From contig CM034548.1 of the NCBI GenBank assembly GCA_020055645.1, forward strand, positions 10,106,001 to 10,170,000: DNA of 64,000 nt. The letters run 5' to 3'. The notes beneath the pieces are model-generated. The model saw nothing but the letters and a program-made list of their open reading frames with translations. It ran no database searches and was not told where the DNA came from. This DNA is from Tomocerus qinae (Eukaryota; Arthropoda; Collembola; Entomobryomorpha; Tomoceridae). The translations under genes were made by a program, and so were the position numbers. This document shows, in pieces, positions 1-11,605 of the stretch (positions within the stretch are counted from its first letter, which is position 1; every line of letters starts with the position of its first letter).

Positions 1-2350
1 GAGAGAGATAGCAATATTAACTGATAATAAACAAAGTTTATTGAAATTGACAGATTTCTCTGAAAACTTGCATAAAAGTAAACAATATGGTACTTGTCGG
101 AGGAAAATTTCTCAACAATTCTGGAACCATGTTGGCAGTATCCAATTATGCATCGAAAGAAGTCTACGTCTACGGACAGTAGAAAGAAGAAGCTGTACTA
201 TCATTAAAAGACTTGTTTCAAAGCCTACTTCAATACACCTAATCTTACGCATAAAAAGCAATAATAATGCAAAACCATAGCGAATTACAACTACATACAA
301 CGCCATTATAAATCCGATAGTTAATGTCTATAAAACTTGTCCTTCTCCTATTCGAAAGTAGTGCTCGTGCATTTACTATTATTTAGATTGTGATAAATCC
401 ATAACCCGTTTCCTCATTTCTCTATACTTTTTTGGTAGTAATAATTTATATATGTAAACTTATCAAAATGAATACACAGAAGACCAAACATTCATTAATG
501 TTATATTATTGTTTCTTAAGAATTTAATCCAATGTGTCGTTATTATATTGAAAATAGTTAAGAAAAATTTAGTCATCCTGACTCAGCAAAAAAGTATTTA
601 AATTCCTAAACAGAGGTCAGAGTAAATTTTGCAACTCTGCTCCCAAAAAACATAATTTCTTCCTTAGCCGTCCGCCCATCTCACTTTCCACTAAAAGCCT
701 CATAATATTTTATAAAATTCGCTCCATAACATAAAGTATGCAAACGGTCCATTTTGTATTTAAAATACACGGTCACAACCTCCAGTTATATCCAAAAACA
801 AATTTTTTACATTGTAGAGCAAATAGGTCACGTCTGTGATATTTAATAGTTGAAATTGTTTGACCTTCATTTCAATTGTTGATACATCGCAACATACCTA
901 ATAATAAATATTACTTATAAAAGTGGAAAGCCACATTATTACGCATACATTGTCATTTTTATTACTGCATAGTTAATTTTTTCTTAAAGTCCCGAGCATA
1001 TTTGGTACAAATGTATTATGTGCTAGTATTATATTAATAAAGATCATTTTACGGTTCACGATTTTACTGTTATTATGAAATGATGTGTCGTTTATTTGTG
1101 CATTACATTACATCCTCTACATTATTATCCGATAATGCATTGATTTTCTGTACTATAAATACTGGGCATCATTACCACAAACTAGTAGGAAAACGCCGTG
1201 TAAAGTAAGCCAGAAACTTTCAAGTATTCCAATTTCGAAAGATTGAATACAGATTATTAATCGAATTAATTCTCCGCTCCGTATTGAAATATTGCTCCCC
1301 CCGGGGAACTAACTCGATTTTTTCGTTTTCAAAAGCAAAATAATAGCTTTTGAAATATAATTCTCCGTATCGAAATAATTCACCATTCCAATCTAAGTTT
1401 CAGTAGGTAGAACCCTGGGTACAACTGAACCCATGGACATTTCTTCAAAAGAAGACTAAACACAATCGAAATCAATTGAATTTTTAAACAATTTCTCATT
1501 TTTTAATTTTCAATACGATAATCGATTAGTACATGCATACAAAGGTATCAATAAAGGTATAAATCAAGCAGTAGTACTGCTATCGAATTTCAAAAGAGTA
1601 ACAAGTATTTCAACCATCAACATCAAATAACTCAGTAAACTCAGTGTCCAGTTCATTGTCATGTATAAAGGAAGTGGACATGCACATTTTGCTTTTAGAG
1701 TCTCCGCATGAGACACTAAATGAGATAAGAATTTTATGGTAATGAATTCTTATCTGCTTTGGGAATGTTTAGCTATTTCATACTTCAGTAAATACCTCAG
1801 TACTACTGTAAGTGTAAAGGCTGATTTAGAATAGCTTCATAACTAGTTTATAATTTCTTGAGACTCTGATACTGTGATACTGAATCATATCAGGAAAATG
1901 TTATTACAAAAAGTAAAATAAACTGGAAGCTTTTGAAAAACAATTTATTTTTTATTAAGTTAGGTCAAAAAAGAGGCATAAATAGTGACAGGAGGCAATT
2001 GGCAAAGATAGCAGGTTTAGTGGTTAAACTAGGGTGAGGGGTCAATTGAGGCAACGAGGTCCTGTTGCCTAAATTCAGCCATTTGAACTCTATGAAACCT
2101 CACACGAAGTGTCTCAAGTACTACAAAAGCGCGAAGAGGTGCGTATGCGCGGAAAACTTTGAGTGTCCAACTTTGATATTTGAGGGTCTTCCTGCATTGT
2201 TTTGCAAGAAACATCAAGTACTACATGTTCAATGTTAGCACTCATTGGAGAATAAAAACTGTTGTTTATTCACACAGATATCCTGGAATAGTTTCGGAAA
2301 ACTTAATGCTTCCTGGTTTGATGGTCGCGGCGTCGTGGGTCGGTCTCTTT
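1..2350. other. Left intergenic region, no gene recognised
   Basis: AT-rich sequence with many stops in all frames. I see no reading frame with recognisable protein similarity and no tRNA-like structure. The first 250 bases have short open stretches in several frames, which could be the tail of a gene running in from the left, but none can be chosen over the others. A short piece at about 917-955 resembles another at about 26236-26270 (shared core around AAAAGTGGAAAG), suggesting an old dispersed repeat. Confidence 0.6.
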
Positions 2351-2460
2351 CATTCAGTTCTAACTTCGTCGGTGTTAAATTAACTCCGTATCTTTTGATC
2401 GTTCTAATTTAATGTTCTTTCAAAACTCGTCAGTCAGGCATACGACCAACTGGGAATTAA

Positions 2461-2645
2461 GTAAGTGCACGTCACGTATATTCAGATACACATCCTGACT
2501 CTTTTCTGACACTGCCACGTGGCTGCAGCCCTGTCCTCTTAAATGTGCCTATCTACGTGAATTTTTGGTACTTACGCGAATACAGTGCAGGCAGTGTACT
2601 ATTCAAAATTAAATCTTACACAATTGTAATTTAATTATTTTACAG
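2461..2645 (+). other. Probable 5' UTR intron of the F-box gene
   Basis: A strong donor (AA then GTAAGT) begins at 2461. A pyrimidine-rich acceptor ending in TTTTACAG closes at 2645, 70 bases before the start codon at 2716. This would make the sequence just left of 2460 a non-coding first exon. TCAGT-type initiator motifs at about 2354 and 2430 are possible transcription starts. Both the first exon and the start sites are inferred from motifs only. Confidence 0.45.
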
Positions 2646-2715
2646 GTTTATAAAACTGAAAAGACGGGTCACTCAATTACTGTCCTTCTATTAGCAAGAG
2701 TCTGTCACAATAAAT

Positions 2716-4119
2716 ATGTCGGAAAGCGAAGGAGTGGCGAATAATGATATGGATAAAATCCCAGATGCTGATGACGTCCTCCAAGAATCAGTTCTTCAGA
2801 ATGACGTGGTAAAAAAAGAAATATATTACTAACAAAATATAATTTCAAAATACATAAGCACTAACTAACCCGTCGGCTAAGAGTGGGATTCTGTAATATT
2901 AAAATAACTGAACTGGTGGGGGGACTGAAATCATTTAAAATATGATAGAAATTGCTGTTAAAGAACCACATTCCCCATTACATTTATTCTTGCTGGAGAA
3001 GATAATGATATAAATATATTTTTGACCATTGACAAACAGATTGATTAGCCAATATATTGATAATAATTATAATCATTAAATTTTATTTTTACTGTATATT
3101 TCTAGGTACTACGTACAATATTCAAGTTTTTGGATTTTGAAAGCCTCAAGGCATGTCGCCGTGTTCATCCCAAGTGGAAACAAGTGGTCGAGCCCAGTTT
3201 TCGAAGACGGGCAAAAGTAAATTGCGTCCAGGGAGACACAGCGGATATTTCCATTCTTCAACGTCTATTTTCTCAAGACTTTGAAGTTTCTATCACCACG
3301 CTAGTGTTAGGCGGACAGATTCAATGGAAAGCGTCCCAGTTGGAGGATTTCTTTGCCAATGAAGGGCTTTCAATCCCAGATATAACATTTGACAACTTAA
3401 CAGTTCTTAGAGGATGTGGCGCCAGATATGTCACATTTGATGCTATGCGATTCTCCCTGTCATCCCAAAAACGAATTAATATTATTCACGATGTTGAAGA
3501 TTGCACTCGATTAATATCTACGATGTTCTCTGTATCAACAGATGCACTTCAGTCACTAGATTATCTATCACTGCAGAATTGCAAAATAATGATTGGCAAT
3601 GAATACTTGTCTCCAATTGAACTAGTTTTGGACGGACAAAACGAATTCATTTGGAAGGGCCAAAAAATGAAGGCTAAAGTTTTGCCGTTAAATGATTTTG
3701 TAAATTTCAGACGTCTTGAACGTATGACTGTCACAGATAGACATTGTAGAATGTCAGTTGATTTCACGGGCTCTGCAGCACTCAAGCATCTCAAATTGTC
3801 GCAAAACATTCAATTGCTTAACTGGGAGTCGTGCCAGTGGAATATTGAAAGTTTGCATTTGGAAGGTATAGATTTCGTTAGAAGGTCCCAGATACCTCAA
3901 ATGGTAAAAACGCTGCATATAACTCGCAGCAAAATCGACCTTTCTCTGTTGCCAGAAACAGTGGAATCCTTAACATTAGAGAGCTGTACGGAAATCAAGC
4001 TCTTGTCGCAATTAAACGTACCACACTTAAAACATCTACGATCTGTGAACAACACAAGTTTTGACTTTCTAGCATACTTTAAAACTTGTGACACTTTAAC
4101 CGAGATTGCACTTTTGTGA
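2716..4119 (+). CDS. F-box protein with LRR-like C-terminal region
   Basis: Two coding exons, 2716-2808 and 3106-4119, join in phase 0 to give 368 residues. An F-box spans about residues 25-62 (LQNDVVLRTIFKFLDF, then C..V...W), and the intron splits it between V31 and V32. The next 300 residues contain irregular leucine-spaced units such as LKHLKLSQN, IESLHLEGID and VESLTLES, as in the leucine-rich repeats of FBXL-type proteins. F-box proteins link substrates to an SCF ubiquitin ligase through Skp1. The substrate here cannot be named. The short acidic N-terminus ahead of the F-box has no recognised domain. Overlapping AATAAA signals lie about 220 bases after the stop. Confidence in the F-box is high, in the repeat class moderate. 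Confidence 0.82.
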
Positions 4120-4336
4120 AACATTGAAGAAACCAAATGTTTATGCATTTGTGAAACAGAAAGAAACTGGGTATTCTCTCTTTGCGTATTCTGATAATGT
4201 GTTGGTCATTGTGGAAAGCCTTACCATATCTCATTAATCTTAAAGGTACTAAATTTTAAGTGAAAATTGATTTTTGGCTGAGCTGATCTGATCTGGGAAG
4301 ACTTAATTTATTCCTCCGAGTTGATAATTTGTATAA

Positions 4337-4346
4337 AATAAATAAA
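4337..4346 (+). terminator. Polyadenylation signals of the F-box gene
   Basis: Two overlapping AATAAA hexamers (4337-4342 and 4341-4346) lie about 220 bases downstream of the F-box stop codon. They are the first canonical signals on this strand after the gene. Confidence 0.55.
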
Positions 4347-4524
4347 ATTCTTAAAATTAAACATTGAGGTTTACTTTGCATTGTCATTAAGGTCCTTATT
4401 TACACATCTCAGATAATTTCTGTAACATGTGATTCCTATAGTTATCTATTGGCGGATCAAATTGTGTCCTTTTTGACCTTTTTCATACGCATATGCGCCA
4501 AATTACTTCAATTTAAATATATTC

Positions 4525-4666
4525 GTCCCTTAAGGTTGCAAAAGTCCTCAATCCACTTTTCGTTTGGCGAAATGGCGGTATTTTTCACTGCCAAAGGAAA
4601 AGTGGAGGAGACTCTTTTCACTGCCAAACGAAAAGTGGATTGAGGTCTTTTGCATCCTTAAAGGAC
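4525..4666. mobile_element. 142-bp foldback element (MITE-like)
   Basis: The left arm starts GTCCCTTAAGGTTGCAAAAG. The complement of the right end starts GTCCTTTAAGGATGCAAAAG, and the match continues through CTCAATCCACTTTTCGTTTGG, about 44 bases with a few mismatches. The centre contains two related copies of a TTTCACTGCCAAA...GAAAAGTGG unit. There is no coding capacity. The sequence AATATA occurs next to both ends but not perfectly flush, so a target duplication is unproven. It lies between the convergent F-box and FAHD2 genes. Confidence 0.7.
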
Positions 4667-4812
4667 AATATAAGGAAAGAGATGCATTCTTGACAAATAC
4701 AAAAAATAATTATGATGATATGATATGGCCCATATCTCAGAACAGAGTTAATACCATAATATGAGCTACAGACTTAAAAAGTCGTTGCATAGACCAAGAC
4801 ATCTACTCTATG

Positions 4813-4835
4813 GCTAGGGTATACTATACCCTAGC
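4813..4835. repeat. Perfect 11-bp-arm palindrome
   Basis: GCTAGGGTATA, one central base, then its exact complement TATACCCTAGC. A second perfect 16-bp palindrome (ATACAGTATACTGTAT) lies near 4914-4929. They may be remnants of one short element, or binding sites. Nothing further can be said. Confidence 0.5.
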
Positions 4836-5152
4836 ATGACCCTTGACCCTAGGTATGTGTACAAATCGATAGGTCTAGGCTGACCATATTTTGCGAAGAG
4901 AAAACTATACCCTATACAGTATACTGTATTATTTTGGAGGGGGAAAAGACGTCATGTCATATGGCAATACATCGAAAACTTGAAAACTCGCTTCGAAAGA
5001 TTAGTTGTAAAGCTATTTTCGGCAAAAATATCACAATTTTCATGGAAGTTTTAGTTGAAGATAAGCGTATTGCAATGCAACATGGTCCATTGTCTGTCCA
5101 ATGAAGAGAGGAATTGTGAACGGTAATTTTCGAGAAAAATATTAATTTTAAC

Positions 5153-5158
5153 TTTATT
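5153..5158 (-). terminator. Polyadenylation signal of the FAHD2-type gene
   Basis: AATAAA on the minus strand, about 91 bases after the stop codon at 5249. Confidence 0.55.
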
Positions 5159-5248
5159 TTGTGTTTTACAAATCATTTCCTAAGGTCATTGTATTTACTT
5201 TTTTGTTAAAATCAAATATTTTCTTGTAGCATCCAGCATGGATTTTCT

Positions 5249-7526
5249 TCAAATGATTTCATTTTTTATTGTTCCAATTCCTTCGATCTCACATTCGACA
5301 ACATCTCCTTTCTGAAATGCAAAGAATATTTTCCTTTCATATTATGTATAATCGTAAACTTTAATTTTGCAAATATTGGAATACTCTCAATTTTACGACA
5401 AACATATATGTAGATAGAATAAAATAAAATGATGTACTGTAACAACGAATTTGCTATGTAAATAACATATCCCCATTAGAGAGATTACTGTAAGTAATAA
5501 AATACAATAAAACGAACCTTAAGGAAAAATGGGGGTTTCCTAAATACGCCAACACCTGGCGGTGTGCCAGTTAACACAATATCTCCAGGAAGCAAGGTGC
5601 AAAACCTGCAGAATGACATGTTTTAATTTTTTGAAAATTATTGCAAAAATGGCTTGCGATAAATTACCTACCTGGACAAATAAGAAACAATTGCTTCAAC
5701 ACGGTGCACCATCTGGTCAGTGTTACTCTCCTGCTCGGTCACGCCGTTGACACGACACCTACAATTAGCATACCGTTACATTACTCATTTACGTCCTGAC
5801 TCCTCAAGGATCTTATAAGCATTTCAATAACTTCTTTCGTTAATTAAAAACAGACTTGATATATTATTAGTTTTTCCGCTACTCGAGTAGATTTTATGAG
5901 TGTCATGCCAACTACCTTTTGCAATAGCATGCTTAGTCCACAAGATACAAATTCTAAATTCTGTTATTAGTCGTATATATATGTATGTACACAACTGACA
6001 CATCTATTTCGTCTCAAATAAAACAATGCAATTACCGAATAGGCAACACATGAGGGTTAGGCAATTCGGATTTGGTGACGATTTCTGGACCAATTGGGCA
6101 AAAATCGTCCATAGTTTTCCCCAGCAACCATTGTCCTCCATTTTTCTTTAGCTGCCAATCTCGTGCGCTGACATCGTGAGCAACAGTGTACCCAAATACA
6201 TAGTCAAGAGCTCGCTCCTCGGGAATGTCCTTTCCTTTTTTACCCACAACAAACGCCAGTTCAACTTCGAAGTCCAATTCCTACAAGAAAGTTAGAGCAT
6301 TAACATTAGGTACTTATCATAATAATATTACCAATCATTTCATTTCATTGTAATTATGACTTATGATCAATTCTAATGGACCAGTTGGCTATTCACTCAG
6401 CGCCCCATTAGCGAGACACACATTAAAAAGATAGACACAACAGCCGAGTTTCGGTCCACCGCAGTGTCCATAAACCATTAGGCGGTCGGCCGAAAGTCGG
6501 CTACAGGTCCATCTTTTTAATGTCTTAGTGTCTCGCTAATGGGGCGCTGCGTGAATAGCCAATTAACTGGTCTTTTCACAAACTACTCTATGTAGTATTC
6601 ATCATTAATGCAACCGCACAACACAAAACATTTCTAATCTATGAAGATAAAGTAGATCATAAAATGATGTTCCAATGTCTCTATTCGAATCCGATAAACT
6701 ACCAAAATGGTTGATCATTTAGTTGCGATTGCGACTAGGAGGTTTTTATTATCATCATTACGGGCTCAATTGGGTAGTTTACGTATTGGCAAATGATCGA
6801 CGAGTTCCGTATCGACGGGTGCCAGGTGCCTACACCTTAGAAGGTGGTCTGCGTATAACTGATTTCATATTACAGATACTTACTTTGGTATTGCTTGGGT
6901 GACGAATTGGCTCGTAGGGACCAGTGATGCTGCTGGCAAATTTGCTAAATAGAATGGGTTCCACGGGGACAGGGACATTCTGTTCTTCGCAGTGATCCTT
7001 GTAATTCATTCCAACACACACGACTTTGTCTGGATTCAAAATTGGGGCAAGTAATTTAACTTGGTCCATTGGAATGCGATCCTTAATTTCACTTAGCTCC
7101 ATCCTAATATTTTCAATATTCAATAATAATTTAATAGATATACATCGCATCTAGAATGCCTCAAAGAATCATGCTATCTGTGTATGATAATGATAAGTGG
7201 AAGTAACAGCTAAGTAATGTTTATTTAAGACACACTCGATCTCCATCTGAATTTGTTTAAATTGGTGGATTTAAGGCTTGCTCAAGTCATGCTACGACCT
7301 TTTCATTAAATATGTCATAAGTCCTCTGAGATATACTATAGGTACTAATGTTTAGAGTTTACTTCTCAATTTCCTCCACGAAATCTCCATGATGAGATAA
7401 AAGCTCCAAGAGAGTATTTGGCAATCCAGCTTTGATGCTTTTCAAATTAATGATGTCTTGTCCCACACGAATCCCAACTTCTTTCTTTGTCAGGTCACTT
7501 CGAAGAAGATATTGTACGAATCTCAT
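5249..7526 (-). CDS. FAHD2: Fumarylacetoacetate hydrolase domain-containing protein 2
   Basis: Six exons on the minus strand: 7526-7363, 7103-6884, 6280-6036, 5758-5672, 5605-5518 and 5311-5249. They join in phase to 288 residues. The family signature is clear: [20 protein letters not shown] near residue 82, a metal-site ExE (E133, E135), [25 protein letters not shown] and [16 protein letters not shown] (here [17 protein letters not shown]). The whole length matches FAHD2 proteins, which are FAH-fold hydrolase or decarboxylase-like enzymes; their substrate is poorly known and mitochondrial location is usual. The start was chosen at the Met that aligns with the conserved MR(L/F)VQ block. An open frame continues upstream to a possible acceptor near 7590, so a targeting peptide may lie in an unseen exon. 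The 603-base second intron contains a foldback transposon. Confidence 0.92.
6379..6572. mobile_element. 194-bp foldback MITE in the second FAHD2 intron
   Basis: The outer end begins GACCAGTT on both arms. An almost perfect inverted repeat follows: GGCTATTCAC, then CAGCGCCCCATTAGCGAGAC, then a shared TTAAAAAGAT block. The left arm lacks four bases (AATT) found in the right arm. There is no coding capacity and no clear flanking duplication. It lies wholly in the intron, so it should be removed by splicing. The element class is unknown. Confidence 0.82.
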
Positions 7527-9290
7527 TTTTGAAGCGTTTCCTGGGAGTCTTAAATGATACTGAAGAAGAGGCTTAGATGGATAGCTCGGATCTACAGTTT
7601 AGAAATTAGACATGAGTTAATTTATTACTGTCTTTTGCCACACACCCAGAGTGAAACTAATGTAGAACTACACGCATACTGTCCTAATAATACGATTAGT
7701 TAACCATATACAGCAAATGACAGATGTGCCAAAGAATATATATATCGAATATCTTTTTGGCCTTGAATTAATTTTCATCAAGCCTTTATATCAAACAGAA
7801 ACGCATTTATCTATGTGTAGAAATGTAGATAACGTAGATATATCATGTTACATAATAAAGCAAGCACTTACTACTTACCTATAGTTGACTATAATAATAT
7901 ATTTACAGTAATAATATGTACTTCGCAGCAGCCGTGAGGGTTTCGACCGACTGCATGTAAAATCGTCTTAAGGTCGTTTGCCGTTTGCGTTGCAATTATT
8001 TTATGAACCCAAAGGTTAAGTAGAATCATGTAGAAAGAAGCTTTAGCAATCATTTTATGACATCATTAAGGAGAACATTTATTCTTGGAATTGACGGCCC
8101 CAAAGCACTCAAAAAGCAATTAATTAATTAATACAAGCGGCGACGGGTAGTGTGAAAAATAGTTATTTTATCTGAAGACACAAAGTATAACATTCCGGTA
8201 AAATAAGGAAACGGGTGTTTTCATTACTGTTTCAATTTCTTGCCCTCGGTTGATGTTGATACACATATCCTTCTTATTATGGAATGTCTCCCCTCGAGTT
8301 CAGCCTCAAATAACTGTTATTGTTATGGATAATAATGTTAGGAATATTAGGAATCCGATTTACATGGGATCCTGAGTAACTATTCCAGAAATGTTAAAAT
8401 ATACTTGAGCCAATAAAACATCCTTGGTTAGCATGTAAAATAGGTCTACACTACATTTCTAGTCTTAGTCTTAACTAAAAATAATTTGCAGTACCTATTA
8501 GTAAGTTGCCCAAATGGAAGTGCTTCAATTGCTGATTGTAAATAGACTTTAAAATTAGAAAACATACTGTATTATTACGTCGGCCTGAATACCCAATCAT
8601 TTTCAAAATTGTCACTGTGGTCAGTGGCGATTTTGTGTTAAGGGCGTTACACGGCGATGATTAGTCACCACGGCTGAAGTTTCCATCCCTCCACGTCTCC
8701 ATTGTGTCATTTGATGGGTGATAAATAGTGATAATATTATGGGTTCATTGATAGTAATAAACTAAAATATTTACATCACGATGTACATTACATACTACTA
8801 GGTATATTATCTATCAACTATAGCTATGTATAATGTATCACAAAGACAGAAGGCGCCCATTGAGATATGCTATTAAATGAGAAGTAGTTTGCATTTTGCA
8901 TTATAATTACGTTAAGTAAGATATCGAACGCAAATTCTCAAATAAATCATAGATTAAATGTAATAACCGTAGAAACAAGTGAGGAAAACTTAGAAATTAG
9001 TACTGAGAAATTAAAATTATGTATAGTATTTAATATTTACTGCGAGTTATAGATAGAAATTGACATTAATACTGTTTAATGGCACGTTGGCACGTATGGA
9101 AGAGATATGTTACTAATGTAGAAAAACACCCTGACATTGACATATTAAAGCAATGTTCTGTGGTAAGGGTAAGGGTGCCACAGGGTCCAATGAATGCAAT
9201 ATCCTAGCTAGCGCATATATTCAACTCATCTATAATATAATCGCACTAATACCTGACTATCTATGTCTAGGGAGAACTAGGAGAACCTAG

Positions 9291-9413
9291 GGAACCTGCA
9301 TATATTAGGTAACCTAAAACCCCCTCTCCCAAGTGTAGCGCAAGTGCTAGCTGTAACTCTTTTAGACATCGCCTCCTTCCATCAACTGTAAACGTAATTT
9401 ATGCACGTTGCTT
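9291..9413. repeat. Diverged foldback unit, copy A of a tandem pair
   Basis: This unit and the one about 296 bases to the right share the same order of blocks: CCTGCAT.TATT, then a run AAAACCCC, then CT.TAAC, then CTTTTAG, then CCTCCT.CCATCAA, then ATGCACGT. Within the unit the two ends are imperfect inverted repeats (CCTGCATATATTA against ACGTGCATAAATTACG). It looks like a pair of related short transposons or one duplicated one. Confidence 0.5.
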
Positions 9414-9586
9414 TAAAGCACAAAAGCAAAATGCGCATGCCCCCTCCCTCTAAACCAACGAAATGAGTTGTTTCATATTATTATAACATCAGAACAATCT
9501 CTATATTATAACCACAGACTGAGATAAACCAATAATAAATTTACAAACCTAACTATGAATCTATGTATGTCTGATGGGAGAGTCTG

Positions 9587-9709
9587 GGGGACCTGCATTT
9601 ATTGTGTAACGCAAAACCCCTTCCCATCTGTAACGTAAATGCTGACAGTAACACTTTTAGGTGCCTCCTCCTCCCATCAAGTGCACACGTAATAAATGCA
9701 CGTACCTTA
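9587..9709. repeat. Diverged foldback unit, copy B of a tandem pair
   Basis: Second member of the pair described at 9291. Its ends form a clearer inverted repeat: CCTGCATTTATTGTGT on the left against ACGTGCATTTATTACGTGT read from the right. Similarity to copy A continues some 40 bases to either side, so the duplicated block is longer than the foldback core. Confidence 0.5.
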
Positions 9710-9917
9710 AAGGCAAAATAACAAGATGCTCTTCCATCGAAATAAGTTTCCTTTGATTGACTCTAATTGTCAACAATCTCATCTGCGTGTAAAGTGTTTT
9801 TTATGTGACAAGTGGGGGAATCTTTGCAATTATTTATAAATTCTGCTAATGGTTGCTGGACGCCTACCTTTCTAAATTTGCCAAATTTTACTAGGAGCCT
9901 AGTATTATTATAAGTAA

Positions 9918-10345
9918 GCAGCGTCGGGTTTTCACCACCTTTATGTTTCTGTCAGCCGGTTGGCAGAAACTGGTTATAACCATGGCTAAAAGTGGCTGAA
10001 ACTATACTTCGATTCAATATAAACAACTACGCAGGCAGGTTTAAAAATTTTTCACTTTTGCATCTTGCTAATAAAACAGGACATTGGACGTTGGCGATAA
10101 CAAAACAACATCGAACGTCTGCTGGAACGAAGTAGAAAATTGGCAAAAAAGTTGTCCCCCAGCTTTATACAAATTTTTTTTGTAAAAACGACGTTAATTA
10201 ATCCAGAGAAACTTCGTGTTGGCTCATTTTGACTTTCAGTCAGATTTTTTCACCAGGTTTTTGCCAGCCGGTTATAACTTGATAACCATGTTTATAACCA
10301 GGTGCCTGGCTAATAACCTGGCTAAAATCATGCCAACCCTACATA
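9918..10345. repeat. Degenerate repeat cluster with GGTTATAACC motifs
   Basis: Several variants of GGTTATAACCATGGCTAAAA and CCAGCCGGTTATAAC occur at about 9955-9995 and 10240-10330, partly in inverted order, around a 250-base unrelated centre. This resembles the end regions of a decayed transposon, but I cannot define exact termini or a target duplication. Confidence 0.35.
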
Positions 10346-11258
10346 TACATATATGGGTATACAACAATGACAACAATGTCCTACACACTCTCTGAAGTTG
10401 CAATATGGATAGCATCGCGCATCGTTTGAAATTAAACCTTATGTTGAAGCCTAAACCTTTTAATTAATTGAAATAGCAATGTACTGCGCGTTCGGCACAA
10501 TGGATTCTGCTTAATAACCGTTTTGGTCCTACCAGAAAGAGGGGGCGGAGCCTAGCTTTCAAAGTACTACCTACCATACTTATGCTAAATATGCGAATTT
10601 CAATTAGCTATAACCGGAGCATCTCTGCTCGTCTCTTCGTTTAACTTACATTTATTGTCAATTTGGATAAGGCGATTCTACAGGTGTATATAATATCATT
10701 TCTCTACCTCGAGTTGACGTACATCAAAAACTTATGGGAAATATTTAAGTACTAGCCGGTCACAGGGCCCATGCCCTGTTATAAATAAAGCTAGTGAGTA
10801 TGTGGACCAAATTGTATGATGAGCAAAGGCGAATCGTCTAATTTTCTTTATATATATCAAACGGAACTGTTAACCACTTAGCCATCCATCACTATTTTTG
10901 CCTCTTTTCTGATCTTAATGCTGATATATAAAATAACGATATTTATAAAGAGATAAGTACTGCCGGTTGGATCCTAGAAAGTCGTTGGTCATGTTGGGGG
11001 CATTTTCGGAGGCGACTTTTATTGAAAATGTGTTCGGAGGCACTTTTCCCCAATTTTCTATTTGGAGATTTAATGTTGAATGCGGAGGTAAAGCCTCATT
11101 TCATTTATTGAAATTGAATTTGATCCATTACCACTTCACTTTTCTAAATTCAACTTACCGGTGAGTCCTTGCTGATAACAGTGATGATTGATGGGTGCCA
11201 ATAACAGTTGGTATATAAAAACACAAAATTTGGAAGTAGTTTCAGTTTTCCCATTACT

Positions 11259-11342
11259 GTTTTCAATAATGTACCCCAACGCATACCTCCATGTACTAAA
11301 TATAACACATGAAGGTATGCATTGGGGTACGTTATTGAAAAC
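11259..11342. repeat. 84-bp palindromic element, copy 1
   Basis: GTTTTCAATAATGTACCCCA and the following GCATACCTCCATGT are mirrored by the complementary right half, with a loop of about 14 bases (ACTAAATATAACAC). There are only a few arm mismatches. A second copy lies 180 bases downstream. The sequence can fold into a near-perfect hairpin and has no coding role. Confidence 0.75.
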
Positions 11343-11521
11343 ATTAATTTACATTGTCATCAAGAAACACAATCGAATCAAAATATGAAAACATTAAATG
11401 CCTGAAAGCACCTAAAAGAACAAAAACCTCACCAATCACATCTCACAGCATTGAACAGACCGTAGATTTAGTTGGGATGAAAGCGAGAAAGGAACTGCAC
11501 ACAGAACGCGTGCGTGTTAAC

Positions 11522-11605
11522 GTTTACAATAACGTACCCCAACGCATACCTTCATGTGTTATATTTAGTAAATGGGGGTATGCGTTGGGGTATATTATTG
11601 AAAAC
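11522..11605. repeat. 84-bp palindromic element, copy 2, inverted relative to copy 1
   Basis: Same length and arms as copy 1, but the asymmetric loop reads GTGTTATATTTAGTA, the reverse complement of the copy 1 loop. The two copies are therefore in opposite orientation. Both are followed by the same bases, ATTAATTT, which may be a preferred target or part of the element. Confidence 0.75.

Noticed and set aside
41..280. Possible end of a gene entering from the left
   Set aside because: Three overlapping frames in this stretch all look equally protein-like and no splice or polyadenylation signal decides between them.
7929..8051. Minus-strand frame starting MIAKASFYMILL as a first FAHD2 exon
   Set aside because: It has a signal-like start, but no good donor gives the phase needed to join the known exon near 7590.
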